Shown here: positions 28,453 to 36,517 of the stretch, piece by piece | Layout: the number at the start of each line of letters is the position of its first letter | Numbering within the stretch: position 1 is the first letter of the stretch | Source of the DNA: a virus | IMG/VR virus record: IMGVR_UViG_3300033149_003293 | Span: 1-50,976 of that record | Length of the DNA stretch: 50,976 nucleotides | Reading direction: 5' to 3' (one strand) | Notes under the pieces: model-generated | Databases searched by the model: none | What the model was told of the DNA's origin: nothing | Seen by the model: only the letters and a program-made list of their open reading frames with translations | Position numbers and translations under genes: made by a program

Positions 28453-29093
28453 TGGGACATCCAGAGCAACCTGTCCTAATTTGGGGTAAGATTAGTGACA
28501 GCGTGGCACGTGGGGCAAGAATAGATAGTTCTACTCACGCCACAACAACCATTGAATACGAACACCATGAAATCCACGATGGTAGTGCATTTATGTGTAC
28601 TTACGAGAACTTGTGCACTAATACTAACGAACGAAGTGTCATAGCATTTAATACTCCCGATACAACTAAATGGATTCATTTAATCGCAACTGCTTCTAGT
28701 ACAGCCATATCGAGATTTTCCATAGCAGAAAATACCAGCATTGATGTTGATGAGGGTACACAGTTGGCTATCTATAATAAGAACAGAAACAGTACAAAAA
28801 CCAGCGGAGTAACGTCTATAGAGACCACCCCCGTGGCTAATAAAGCCACAAGTTTTAATGAAACACAGGCTGCCAATGCAAATATAACTACCACGACCAC
28901 ACTGGCATCTATTATAGCTGGTGGTTCTTCCAGTCCATCAGGAAAGACGGGAATCGGCGGTAGTGCCACGCACCAATTTGAATGGGTATTAGAGCAGAAT
29001 CAACAGTATGCTTTTATAGTAGAGAGCTTAGATGATTCTGATAATTACCATACCCTTGAATTGAATTGGTATGAGCATACATCGAAAGATTGA
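28452..29093 (+). CDS. beta-rich structural protein, 213 aa (GTG start)
   Basis: The GTG at 28452 is preceded by GAGGAAAATA and overlaps the previous stop. Strand-rich sequence (IEYEHHEIHDGSAFMCTYEN ... WIHLIATASSTAISRFSIAE) has Asn/Thr-rich turns, and its end FEWVLEQNQQYAFIVESLDD resembles head or tail decoration proteins in other phages. The exact role is unknown. Confidence 0.6.
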   Translation: MGHPEQPVLIWGKISDSVARGARIDSSTHATTTIEYEHHEIHDGSAFMCTYENLCTNTNERSVIAFNTPDTTKWIHLIATASSTAISRFSIAENTSIDVDEGTQLAIYNKNRNSTKTSGVTSIETTPVANKATSFNETQAANANITTTTTLASIIAGGSSSPSGKTGIGGSATHQFEWVLEQNQQYAFIVESLDDSDNYHTLELNWYEHTSKD

Positions 29094-29094
29094 T

Positions 29095-29505
29095 ATGGGG
29101 AAAATCACCTTAGAGTGTAGGTATTGTAATGGGAAATTTGAGGTTTATAGAAGTTGGAAATTCAGGAAGTGTTGCAGTAAAAAGTGTGATGGTTTATACC
29201 GAAAATCTGTGAGAATGGGTAGAGAAAGGATGCTCGGTAAACTCAATCCAATGTGGCGTGGCGGTGATAGCGATAAGGAAAGAAGGAGTGCCGATTATAA
29301 AGACTGGAGGATAGAAGTTTTTAAGCGAGATGGTTTCACGTGTCAGGGATGTGGTTATTTTAATGGTTGTGGAGAGAAGCGTAGAGATTTAAATGCCCAT
29401 CATATTGTGCCATGGATTGAAAGCATTGAATTGAGATATGAAGTTGACAATGGCAAGACCCTTTGTGTGCCTTGCCACATTAAAGAGCACCAAGATAAGG
29501 GGTAG
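29095..29505 (+). CDS. HNH endonuclease, homing-type, 136 aa
   Basis: An N-terminal zinc ribbon (ECRYCNGKFEVYRSWKFRKC CSKKC) is followed by GKLNPMWRGGDSDKERRSAD, a NUMOD3-like DNA-contact motif. The HNH core is RDGFTCQGCGYF ... LNAHHIVPWIES ... TLCVPCHIKEHQ, with the HH strand and the C-x2-C/H-x3-H helix. Freestanding HNH genes like this commonly invade phage structural clusters. A start 24 bases earlier is possible. It overlaps nothing downstream. Confidence 0.8.
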   Translation: MGKITLECRYCNGKFEVYRSWKFRKCCSKKCDGLYRKSVRMGRERMLGKLNPMWRGGDSDKERRSADYKDWRIEVFKRDGFTCQGCGYFNGCGEKRRDLNAHHIVPWIESIELRYEVDNGKTLCVPCHIKEHQDKG

Positions 29506-29506
29506 C

Positions 29507-30124
29507 ATGAAACACATAGTAGCTTGCGTGCCTTTTGCAAGGGACTTTATTTACCGTGATTTTTTCAAATCATGGACTCAGATGCTTTTTTATGCCAAGG
29601 GCAGGTATGACCTGTCTGTGGTCACCTCTTATGGCCCCTACATAGACGTTAACCGTGACTGTATGGTTATTGATGCAATGCAGATGGAACCAGATAAGAT
29701 ACTGTTTTTGGATGATGACCAGACCTACCCGCCAGAAACACCCGAGATACTACTTAACCACGACAAGATGATAGTCGGTGGGGTAACACCGATAAAAGAT
29801 AATGCCCGTCCGATGCTGTGGAATTGGACAGATGAGAGTTTTACAACCATAGATATTTGGCCTTCGTTAAATGGAAAATCGGGACTAACAATGGTTGATG
29901 GTTTAGGGATGGGTGGTGTAATGGTAGACCCGAAAGTATTCGATATGCTAGACGCCCCCTATTTCAAGATAGACCGTGACCCCAACAAATACAAAGACCA
30001 TGGAGAGGATATATCGTTCTACAAAAAGTGTAAACAAGCTAGCATTGAGGTGTGGGTAGATTTAGATTTGCAGTATGGTCACCTTTTCATGCAGGAGATA
30101 CGGATTGGGGACTGTGTGCGATGA
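29507..30124 (+). CDS. phage glycosyltransferase (GT-A), 205 aa
   Basis: MKHIVACVPFARDFIYRDFF opens the fold. KILFLDDDQTYPPE (D69-D71) is the DXD-type metal and sugar-nucleotide site. GLGMGGVMVDPKVF and KDHGEDISFYKKCKQASIEV are the acceptor-side motifs seen in phage GT2 enzymes. AAGGGGTAGC precedes the ATG. It may glycosylate capsid or tail proteins or host receptors. With 18234-18827, the phage carries two such enzymes of clearly different sequence. Confidence 0.75.
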   Translation: MKHIVACVPFARDFIYRDFFKSWTQMLFYAKGRYDLSVVTSYGPYIDVNRDCMVIDAMQMEPDKILFLDDDQTYPPETPEILLNHDKMIVGGVTPIKDNARPMLWNWTDESFTTIDIWPSLNGKSGLTMVDGLGMGGVMVDPKVFDMLDAPYFKIDRDPNKYKDHGEDISFYKKCKQASIEVWVDLDLQYGHLFMQEIRIGDCVR

Positions 30125-30492
30125 GTGACAGTATAGAAAACAAGCCCTATCGCCTGTGGGCGGGGGATGAGAATAACAAGGTAATAGGACTTCAATGTTT
30201 ATTTCAGCCCAAATGTGCCTATTGTAATGCCAATATGGAGTTCTGGTGTTGCAAGCCACATAAATTCTCGATAAACGATGGTGATGACGTCAAGCGGAGT
30301 CACGCACTAGATATTGAGGTTTCTTGTCCTGAATGTGGTTCCTGGGAGGCATTTGGGGTTGCTATTTCAAGGGAGCATTATGAGCATATCACAAAATGGG
30401 GGCGGAGGCAGCCAAACAAAGGGTGTTTTAGGGTGGTTGATGAAAACCGTGACGAGGCTAAGAAACCGTCTCAAAAAAGAGCCAGCACTTAG
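30121..30492 (+). CDS. zinc-finger hypothetical protein, 123 aa
   Basis: Two knuckle pairs, PKCAYCNANMEFWCC and VSCPECGSWEAFG, form a ribbon. The end is basic (NRDEAKKPSQKRAST). It overlaps the glycosyltransferase by ATGA, so they are co-translated. Function unknown; an accessory subunit is possible. Confidence 0.6.
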   Translation: MSDSIENKPYRLWAGDENNKVIGLQCLFQPKCAYCNANMEFWCCKPHKFSINDGDDVKRSHALDIEVSCPECGSWEAFGVAISREHYEHITKWGRRQPNKGCFRVVDENRDEAKKPSQKRAST

Positions 30493-30826
30493 TCCTTTAT
30501 GGAGACGCACCTACGACATCTATTGTCACAAGCCTAAAATTGACCTTCTTTGCAGGCATTGTGGTTCCAGGATGATTCTACGGTTCTCTGAGTTATTTAC
30601 AGAGGGATATATGTCGTTTAATATCAGGCGTGCTGTAAACGTGGTAGAGTACAAATGTCCTAGATGCTCACTCACACAGAAGTTTTATGTAGAGGATACG
30701 CCTGAGTATTTATATACCATGCTCGATGTACGTGGCGGGGTAAGAGCGTTTGTCCCTCCCGTAAGTGAATGGAAGAAAGAGCATGAGGAGATTAAAAAAC
30801 GCCTGGAAATTCTGGGCTACATGTGA
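30440..30826 (+). CDS. zinc-ribbon protein, 128 aa
   Basis: The start MKTVTRLRNRLKKEPALSPL is chosen over one at 30380; it overlaps the preceding gene. LLCRHCGSRMILRFSELFTE and VEYKCPRCSLTQKFYVED form a ribbon like that of its neighbour, so the two may be ancient duplicates. Role unknown. Confidence 0.55.
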   Translation: MKTVTRLRNRLKKEPALSPLWRRTYDIYCHKPKIDLLCRHCGSRMILRFSELFTEGYMSFNIRRAVNVVEYKCPRCSLTQKFYVEDTPEYLYTMLDVRGGVRAFVPPVSEWKKEHEEIKKRLEILGYM

Positions 30827-30850
30827 AAAGAGAGGAAACGGGGGTAGAGA

Positions 30851-31057
30851 ATGGCAAACCTAGATTTCGCACAAAAGAAAAAAGATTTAGAGGCTAAGTC
30901 CGCAGAGTTGAATAAACAGCGTGAGAAGCTTATACAACAGGCGGACGAGATAGCTATGGAGCTTATGCGGATTCAAGGTGAATATAGACTTATTGGTGAA
31001 CTACTCGACAAAACACCAACAGTGGAAGAAGAGACAGAGAAAGAAAAAGGAAAATAA
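30851..31057 (+). CDS. coiled-coil protein, 68 aa
   Basis: FAQKKKDLEAKSAELNKQRE KLIQQADEIAMELMRIQ is an uninterrupted coiled coil, and the end is Glu/Lys-rich. A GGGGTAG word precedes the start. Possibly a small structural or chaperone-like accessory of the virion. Confidence 0.6.
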   Translation: MANLDFAQKKKDLEAKSAELNKQREKLIQQADEIAMELMRIQGEYRLIGELLDKTPTVEEETEKEKGK

Positions 31058-31071
31058 CAGGAGAGTAACAA

Positions 31072-31404
31072 ATGAGTTTTAAAGCAAAAACATCGGCAAA
31101 ATTACCGATACCCGTATTGGAACAATTTACATCGGTATTGCAAACCACTACAAGCATCGGAGGGACTGCTGCAAAAGTCCCAGGTACGGCATTGAATTAC
31201 AGGCGTGCGATTATTGTACAGAATAACCACGCTTCTAATACAGTTTATTTGGGTTCTTCGACGGTAACGGCAGATACTGCTGCTACTGGTGGCTATCAGC
31301 TAGGGCCAGGAGATTCAGTGGCGTTTACGTTGGATGGGTCGGTGGATTTATACGCAATAGCGAGTGCAGCAAGCACCCCAGTCTGTACGATAGAGTTTGC
31401 GTAG
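31072..31404 (+). CDS. small beta-barrel virion protein, 110 aa
   Basis: RRAIIVQNNHASNTVYLGSS then GGYQLGPGDSVAFTLDGSVD and LYAIASAASTPVCTIEFA is the pattern of small head/neck accessory beta proteins found widely in phages. It lies between the coiled coil and tail fibre genes and is probably structural. Confidence 0.6.
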   Translation: MSFKAKTSAKLPIPVLEQFTSVLQTTTSIGGTAAKVPGTALNYRRAIIVQNNHASNTVYLGSSTVTADTAATGGYQLGPGDSVAFTLDGSVDLYAIASAASTPVCTIEFA

Positions 31405-31413
31405 GGGGATGAC

Positions 31414-32841
31414 ATGAGCATACATTTATACCACCGCCCGAGTGCGGAAGATTTGAGTCTGGCTGACTTAACCATTAAAGACCAGATAAATATCGGCGAT
31501 GGAACAGATACACATATATTAAAGGCTGTTTCTGAGACGGGATTGGGAGGCAGGTATACCATTGGTTTGGATGAAACTGCCCGCACGATGGTGATTTGTG
31601 ATGTGGGGGATATTGATACTGATTTTGGTTTGTCTGCTGCTAGTTTCCCGACAACGTATTGGATGGACGCAGACGGTGACAGCTATTTTCTGATTGGATG
31701 GGATTCTGATGATGTGCCGAAATTAGAGGCTGGTGGAAGTGCGGATAAGATTGGGGTATATTCGGATGTATTCACCGACCGTTGGCTTGAGCAGGATTCT
31801 AATACATTTTTCGGGGTTAGTGTTGCAGGTGCGGATAATTTGGCGCATGGTGCCGAAAATGAAGGTTATTCCAACTCAGCTTTTGGGCGACAAGCTTTGT
31901 TTTCCATCACTACAGGCAGTTACAACTCAGCTTTTGGGGTAAATACTTTGTTTCCCAACACTACAGGTTCTGAAAATTCAGCCTTTGGGTCAGAATCTCT
32001 TAGCTCCATCACTACAGGCAGTTACAACTCAGCTTTTGGGCGGAGGGCCTTATACTCCAATACCACAGCCTCTAGTAATTCAGCTTTTGGGCAGTACGCT
32101 CTTCGCTACAACACTACCGGTGCTTACAATTCAGTTTTTGGGCGATATACTATATATGCCAATACTACAGGCTCTAATAATACAGCTCTTGGATTTAGTG
32201 CCGGTCGCTACCAATCCGATGGTTCCTCTGCGCTCGAAACACCCGAAAATTCCGTATATATCGGGGCAGAGGTAAAATCAGGCTCTGACCCTGATGGCGG
32301 TGAGGATGCAATAGATAACGAGATAGTTATCGGATATAACGCTACTGGAAACGGGGCAAATACGGTAACGCTTGGCAACTCGTCTATTACTGAGTTTCAT
32401 TGTCAAGTCTCTCTGACTGTGGATTCGGACAGGCGGATTAAGCGGGACATCACACCGTTGTCTGACGGGCTGGATTTTATCAATGCCCTTAAACCAATCA
32501 CTTTCAGGCGACTCAATCCTGCCGACTGGTCAAGTAGAATCAGACCATCGGAGTATAAAGATAGAGAAATCGAGGAATATGATGAGAAGGAAAAAAAGCT
32601 AAAGAAGAGAATTGAAAAAGCCTTGCCTCGACCAGAGGATATAGATGATGTGGAGTTAGGTCTAATAGCCCAGGAAGTAGAGGAAGTGCTTAATGAACAG
32701 GGGCTTGATTATAATCTCGTTGCCACAAATCCGTTGGGACGAAAGAGTTTGAAATATTCTGCTCTTGTGGTTCCTCTCATAAAAGCTGTTCAGGAATTAT
32801 CAGACCGTGTTGCTACACTTGAGGCAAGGAGAATCAATTAG
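31414..32841 (+). CDS. tail fibre with 17-residue repeats and S74 chaperone domain, 475 aa
   Basis: The N-terminal 150 residues are an attachment region. Seven NSAFG-x4-L-x4-TTG units with exact 17-residue period start at residues 154, 171, 188, 205, 222, 239 and 256, resembling trimeric autotransporter head repeats (collagen-like trimer stacks). The C-terminus is a peptidase-S74 intramolecular chaperone: SDRRIKRDI (S338 and K343 are the catalytic dyad), LGLIAQEVEEVL and YSALVVPLIKAVQEL. It should trimerise and then cleave itself, leaving a receptor-binding fibre. Confidence 0.85.
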   Translation: MSIHLYHRPSAEDLSLADLTIKDQINIGDGTDTHILKAVSETGLGGRYTIGLDETARTMVICDVGDIDTDFGLSAASFPTTYWMDADGDSYFLIGWDSDDVPKLEAGGSADKIGVYSDVFTDRWLEQDSNTFFGVSVAGADNLAHGAENEGYSNSAFGRQALFSITTGSYNSAFGVNTLFPNTTGSENSAFGSESLSSITTGSYNSAFGRRALYSNTTASSNSAFGQYALRYNTTGAYNSVFGRYTIYANTTGSNNTALGFSAGRYQSDGSSALETPENSVYIGAEVKSGSDPDGGEDAIDNEIVIGYNATGNGANTVTLGNSSITEFHCQVSLTVDSDRRIKRDITPLSDGLDFINALKPITFRRLNPADWSSRIRPSEYKDREIEEYDEKEKKLKKRIEKALPRPEDIDDVELGLIAQEVEEVLNEQGLDYNLVATNPLGRKSLKYSALVVPLIKAVQELSDRVATLEARRIN

Positions 32842-32890
32842 ACATAGATTAGACATAGATTAGATATAGATTAGATATAGATTAGATATA
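32840..32890. repeat. 11-bp tandem repeat between genes
   Basis: AGACATAGATT twice, AGATATAGATT twice, then AGATATA: 4.6 copies covering the stop of the fibre gene and the leader of the next. The period is about one DNA turn. Confidence 0.9.
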
Positions 32891-32893
32891 AAA

Positions 32894-33409
32894 ATGCTAG
32901 ATAAAACACTTTACGAATATCCAGATGTTCTGGGTGAGAAGTGGTATGCCTGTGTCAAATGTGGGGCTGCATACAAGATGGCAGAGGTGTGGTTCGACTC
33001 AGGTTCTACCGCCCCGACTGCCGACGAGACTTTCACAGGTGCTACATCCGGCGATACCGGAGTGGTGGTGGACTATCAGCTTTATTCTGGGACTTTCGCA
33101 GGTGGAGACGCTGCGGGGGTAGTTACGCTCAAAACCCTTACTGGTTCATCTACCGACTCTGATACACTCGTTGAGACTATCTTCCAGGATGATGAGAACC
33201 TGAATGGCAGTACAGCAGGTGATAATTGTATGACCGTGAAAGGTACTCCACAGGTGATGAAATATGGCAGGCTATATCCAGAGAGCCAGACTGCTATATT
33301 CAGAGGGAAACGGTATTGCTCTGCACACTATAGGTGGCATGTGAATCACATACTAATGGACGAGGCAAAAATCACGATCGATGACGGAGATCGTGGCAGC
33401 GTTTGGTAA
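32894..33409 (+). CDS. structural protein with beta insert, 171 aa
   Basis: The N-terminus has YACVKCGAAYKMAEVWFDSG, where a CxxC leads into a beta-rich Gly/Thr/Asp stretch (TFTGATSGDTGVVVDYQLYS) like those inserted in virion proteins. The C-terminus has CSAHYRWHV and an acidic end. Tail or baseplate-type accessory by position. No binding site is clear in the repeated leader. Confidence 0.5.
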   Translation: MLDKTLYEYPDVLGEKWYACVKCGAAYKMAEVWFDSGSTAPTADETFTGATSGDTGVVVDYQLYSGTFAGGDAAGVVTLKTLTGSSTDSDTLVETIFQDDENLNGSTAGDNCMTVKGTPQVMKYGRLYPESQTAIFRGKRYCSAHYRWHVNHILMDEAKITIDDGDRGSVW

Positions 33410-33451
33410 TAGATATATTCTTAGATATATGAATTTTTGGGGGTAGTAGAA

Positions 33452-33823
33452 ATGACGGTAGAAATGTCTATCGACCGTGGGAAACCACTCTCTTTTATTG
33501 AGCCTAAAGGCGACTGCATGTATCTGTTCATGGATTTACGTGAGCAGAAAAGCAGGTACATTTTCACGCCTGAGAACAGTCAGCAGATAAGCGAGACTGG
33601 CGTGATTATGGCTAAAGGCCCGAGGGTTAGTGATGAGTTTCAGGTTGGTGACCGTGTAGCTATTCACTACTACACGGGCACTCATCTTCAATTTAAAGAG
33701 TGCTATTCAGTCAGTCAGTTTCACCGTATTGTTAGAGAGCATGAGATACTGGCAAAAATCAACCAGGAAGAAAGAGACAAGTTCTACGACAGGGAAGACG
33801 ATGAGCACAAGGACTCGGTTTAA
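33452..33823 (+). CDS. GroES-like co-chaperonin, 123 aa
   Basis: The order of strands fits the Cpn10 fold: ISETGVIMAKGPRVSDEFQV then GDRVAIHYYTGTHLQFKECY and REHEILAKI. These correspond to GroES v-G-x-V-x-x-V-G-x, V-G-D-x-V-x-F-x-x-Y-x-G-T and the terminal D-I-L-A. Some phages replace host GroES (T4 Gp31) to fold their capsid. A mobile-loop-like region lies near residues 30-45. GGGGGTAGTAGAA precedes the ATG. A long acidic tail follows the domain, and the assignment is by pattern. Confidence 0.6.
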   Translation: MTVEMSIDRGKPLSFIEPKGDCMYLFMDLREQKSRYIFTPENSQQISETGVIMAKGPRVSDEFQVGDRVAIHYYTGTHLQFKECYSVSQFHRIVREHEILAKINQEERDKFYDREDDEHKDSV

Positions 33824-33971
33824 ATTTGCGATTCTGGCGTTTTTTACTTTTATCGCATGTGCCGTTGTGAAACATTGGCTCACGGGACTAGATGTCCAGA
33901 TACTCATAGTAGGTGCTGTACCCACGCTGGCATACATTCTAGGTGAGACATTCAGACCGAGTAGGGGATAA
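33801..33971 (+). CDS. two-span small membrane protein (holin-like), 56 aa
   Basis: MSTRTRFKFAILAFFTFIAC and LDVQILIVGAVPTLAYILGE are two hydrophobic spans with short charged ends. Size and topology fit class II holins, but it is far from the endolysin at 39148 and is not the only candidate. It overlaps the GroES-like gene by 23 bases. Confidence 0.5.
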   Translation: MSTRTRFKFAILAFFTFIACAVVKHWLTGLDVQILIVGAVPTLAYILGETFRPSRG

Positions 33972-33974
33972 ACT

Positions 33975-34661
33975 ATGGGAACAAAATTATTCAGTGAGTT
34001 TAAGGATGAGCTACAACTGGAGATGGGTGAGAGGACGGACATCGAGAGTTTGGGTGGAGTGAATTTCCTGGGTGTGTGGATTAATTCAGCCTACATGACG
34101 CTTGCCACACAGAATAAAATGTGGGGTATACGCAAGAGTTTCACATTCCCAGAGCTTGAGACATACAGTACCAACGTCACAGAGGATGGCTCACCTACTA
34201 TAGACGTGCCTACAGACCTGATAGTCACACGCCACGTATGGGACTCGACGAATGATGTCAAACTCACAGCTATACCGTTTGCTGAATATATAAACAACAC
34301 GGGCAGGGCTACTGCTGCATCCGAGGGTAAACCGACAGAGTATGTCAGGAATGGGGATTATTTCTATCTCCACCCCACGCCAGATGCGGAGTACACGATA
34401 TACATCTATTATCGTAAACGACCTGCTAAACTTGTAGACGATGATGACACTACTGTCATCGGTGCTGAGTGGGACGAGCCTATACTGAGATTAGCAGTTT
34501 CTCTCGGATTGAGGAAACTGCATCAGTATGATGCTGCTAAAAAAGAGCAGGAATTCTTTGAGGATATGGTTCGGGGTATAGTTGGGATATATGACCAGGA
34601 GGCACTTGATAAAGACCAGTACCTAAAGGCAGACCCACATTACATAGACCATAGCTATTGA
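33975..34661 (+). CDS. head-tail adaptor-like protein, 228 aa
   Basis: An alpha-helical N-terminus (FLGVWINSAYMTLATQNKMW) is followed by a beta domain with LHPTPDAEYTIYIYYRKRPA. The protein closes with AVSLGLRKLHQYDAAKKEQE FFEDMV. This matches tail-accessory adaptors that sit under the portal in P22-like and related podoviruses. Neighbours are tail-completion genes, in keeping. Confidence 0.6.
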   Translation: MGTKLFSEFKDELQLEMGERTDIESLGGVNFLGVWINSAYMTLATQNKMWGIRKSFTFPELETYSTNVTEDGSPTIDVPTDLIVTRHVWDSTNDVKLTAIPFAEYINNTGRATAASEGKPTEYVRNGDYFYLHPTPDAEYTIYIYYRKRPAKLVDDDDTTVIGAEWDEPILRLAVSLGLRKLHQYDAAKKEQEFFEDMVRGIVGIYDQEALDKDQYLKADPHYIDHSY

Positions 34662-34667
34662 TAGACA

Positions 34668-34841
34668 ATGATTACAGATACATTTAGGCACTACCGCAAC
34701 GATAAGCTAAAAGCCTTCATAGAGTCTCTTAGCGAGGAAGAGCGGGTGGTAGCACATAAGACCATACAATTTATACGGACAGCTTTCCCTGAGTGCGAGG
34801 AATCAATACGGGGCAGGCTGATTCATGAGGAGAAAGGCTGA
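34668..34841 (+). CDS. small helical protein, 57 aa
   Basis: MITDTFRHYRNDKLKAFIES then LSEEERVVAHKTIQFIRTAF. Entirely helical, ending in TGATG overlap with the next gene. Probably a minor neck or tail component. Family unknown. Confidence 0.55.
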   Translation: MITDTFRHYRNDKLKAFIESLSEEERVVAHKTIQFIRTAFPECEESIRGRLIHEEKG

Positions 34842-35221
34842 TGGGCATAACTAACGCAGGACTGGCTGAGGCGGCCGGATTATTGGGGGACACGGGTTCC
34901 CCATCGGCTTTTACATATTTAGCGTTGGGTTCAGGGGATACGGCTTTTGCAGCTACACAGACAGCCCTAGTGAGTGAAATTACGGATACTGGGCTTGAGA
35001 GGGCATCGGCTACCGTATCAAGAACCACAACTACCGTGACGAATGACACGTTGAAACTAACTCATCAATGGACGGCTACGGGTGATGTGACAGTCAAGGA
35101 GGCAGGGGTATTCAATGCTGCCTCTAGTGGTGACATGCTAGCACGCAAGGTTTTAGATTCTTCCGTTACCCTTGCCAACACAGACACATATACGTGGACA
35201 CATAATATAACACTGGCATAG
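34841..35221 (+). CDS. tail-associated beta protein, 126 aa
   Basis: MGITNAGLAEAAGLLGDTGS and FTYLALGSGDTAFAATQTAL lead to VKEAGVFNAASSGDMLARKV and TYTWTHNITLA. The L-A-L-G-x-G and E-A-G-V-F-N-A motifs are shared with phage fibre-base and tail-collar proteins. It probably joins the tail knob or fibre attachment. Confidence 0.55.
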   Translation: MGITNAGLAEAAGLLGDTGSPSAFTYLALGSGDTAFAATQTALVSEITDTGLERASATVSRTTTTVTNDTLKLTHQWTATGDVTVKEAGVFNAASSGDMLARKVLDSSVTLANTDTYTWTHNITLA

Positions 35222-35233
35222 TATGAGATAAGT

Positions 35234-36517
35234 GTGAGATACAACAAATACCTTATACGTCCTGCATCTCATGGTTTAGACATGAGTGCACCATCCCTGC
35301 ATCAAGATTTGGGTCATGCCGACTGGCCAGCAAAGAATTTCAAGATAAGCCAGCAGAGCATTAAAAAGCGGTATGGTTACGGAGAGGACAGGGACTTAGG
35401 TGGTGGTGTAGAGGTTCAATCTATCATATATTACAAAAAAAGCGATGGTACTATCTACACGCTCTACCTCACGCCGACAGATGCTATAAAGCGTGAAAGC
35501 TCTGGCACGTGGAGTTATATCACAGTAGAGCATACGGGTGGAACCGTTAGTGGAATAGCGGGTGCAGTTATTACTGGGTCAAGCACAGATTGGGTAGATG
35601 CCACAGATGCTACAGCCCCTAAGGCGGGTGATTATTTCATCATGGACACAGACCATAGTTCTACCGCCGAGCCTGATTCAAACTGGGGTGAGATAGAATC
35701 TGTTGATAGTGACACACAAATCACTCTGGTGGATGCCTACACGGGTGCCACCTCTAGCGGGAATTACACGATACGTAAACAGTACGACGTCCCGAGCGGA
35801 GAGCGGTGGTCGTGGGCTGTAGTGAATGATAACGTGTATTTCGGGAATGGTAATGACCACGTTCAGGTGTATACGGGAAGTGGCTCGGCATCAAACCTGG
35901 ATACTACCAATGCGACACAGGCAAGATATCTTATTGAGTATGCCAACCGTTTAGTATTGGCAGATTATGGTTCTACACGTGAGGCTACGAGTGTTAAATG
36001 GTCTAAAGAGGGTGACCCGTCAGATTGGACTGATACTACTGCTGGCAGCACTACGTTTTTACAATCGGATGATTATATAACAGGGCTTGGAAAGGTCGGG
36101 TCAAGTCTTGTAGTTTACCAGAAAGACAGTTTAATATTTGGGCAAAGGACAGGCATTTCTACATCGCCTATTACATTCCCTCGGACAAAGCGGGGGGTGG
36201 GATGTGTTGCTCCATACAGTATAGTCGAGGTACGTGGTACCAATGCCTTTCTTGGGCGTGACGACGTGTATATTATTGATGGCGAGTCTCCTTATCCAAT
36301 AGGTGGGAAGATACGGGATAAATTACTATCCGTGGCAACATCCACAGAGCTTGAAAAAATGTTCGGATATAACAACATGCTGCAAAATGAGGTGAGGTGG
36401 TTCGTAACGGATACCGACAGCAACCGTCTATGTTTTGTGTGGAACTACAAGCATAACGAGTGGTATTACTATGAATTGAATGACAGCATGTCTTCTGGGG
36501 GGAAGGGACAAATATGA
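35234..36517 (+). CDS. tail stopper/hub protein, P22 gp10-like propeller, 427 aa (GTG start)
   Basis: Repeated beta blades with YFGNGNDHVQVYTGSGSASN, YANRLVLADYGSTREATSVK, GLGKVGSSLVVYQKDSLIFG and NAFLGRDDVYIIDGESPYPI are the layout of podoviral stopper or stabilisation proteins. The usual C-terminal beta domain is missing here; the following gene carries a similar one. A GTG start is used, and ATGA joins it to the next gene. Confidence 0.6.
   Translation: MRYNKYLIRPASHGLDMSAPSLHQDLGHADWPAKNFKISQQSIKKRYGYGEDRDLGGGVEVQSIIYYKKSDGTIYTLYLTPTDAIKRESSGTWSYITVEHTGGTVSGIAGAVITGSSTDWVDATDATAPKAGDYFIMDTDHSSTAEPDSNWGEIESVDSDTQITLVDAYTGATSSGNYTIRKQYDVPSGERWSWAVVNDNVYFGNGNDHVQVYTGSGSASNLDTTNATQARYLIEYANRLVLADYGSTREATSVKWSKEGDPSDWTDTTAGSTTFLQSDDYITGLGKVGSSLVVYQKDSLIFGQRTGISTSPITFPRTKRGVGCVAPYSIVEVRGTNAFLGRDDVYIIDGESPYPIGGKIRDKLLSVATSTELEKMFGYNNMLQNEVRWFVTDTDSNRLCFVWNYKHNEWYYYELNDSMSSGGKGQI

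Noticed and set aside
31733-32275. Additional plus-strand frames in the fibre repeat
   Set aside because: Out-of-frame readings of the 51-bp repeats; regularity comes from the fibre gene.
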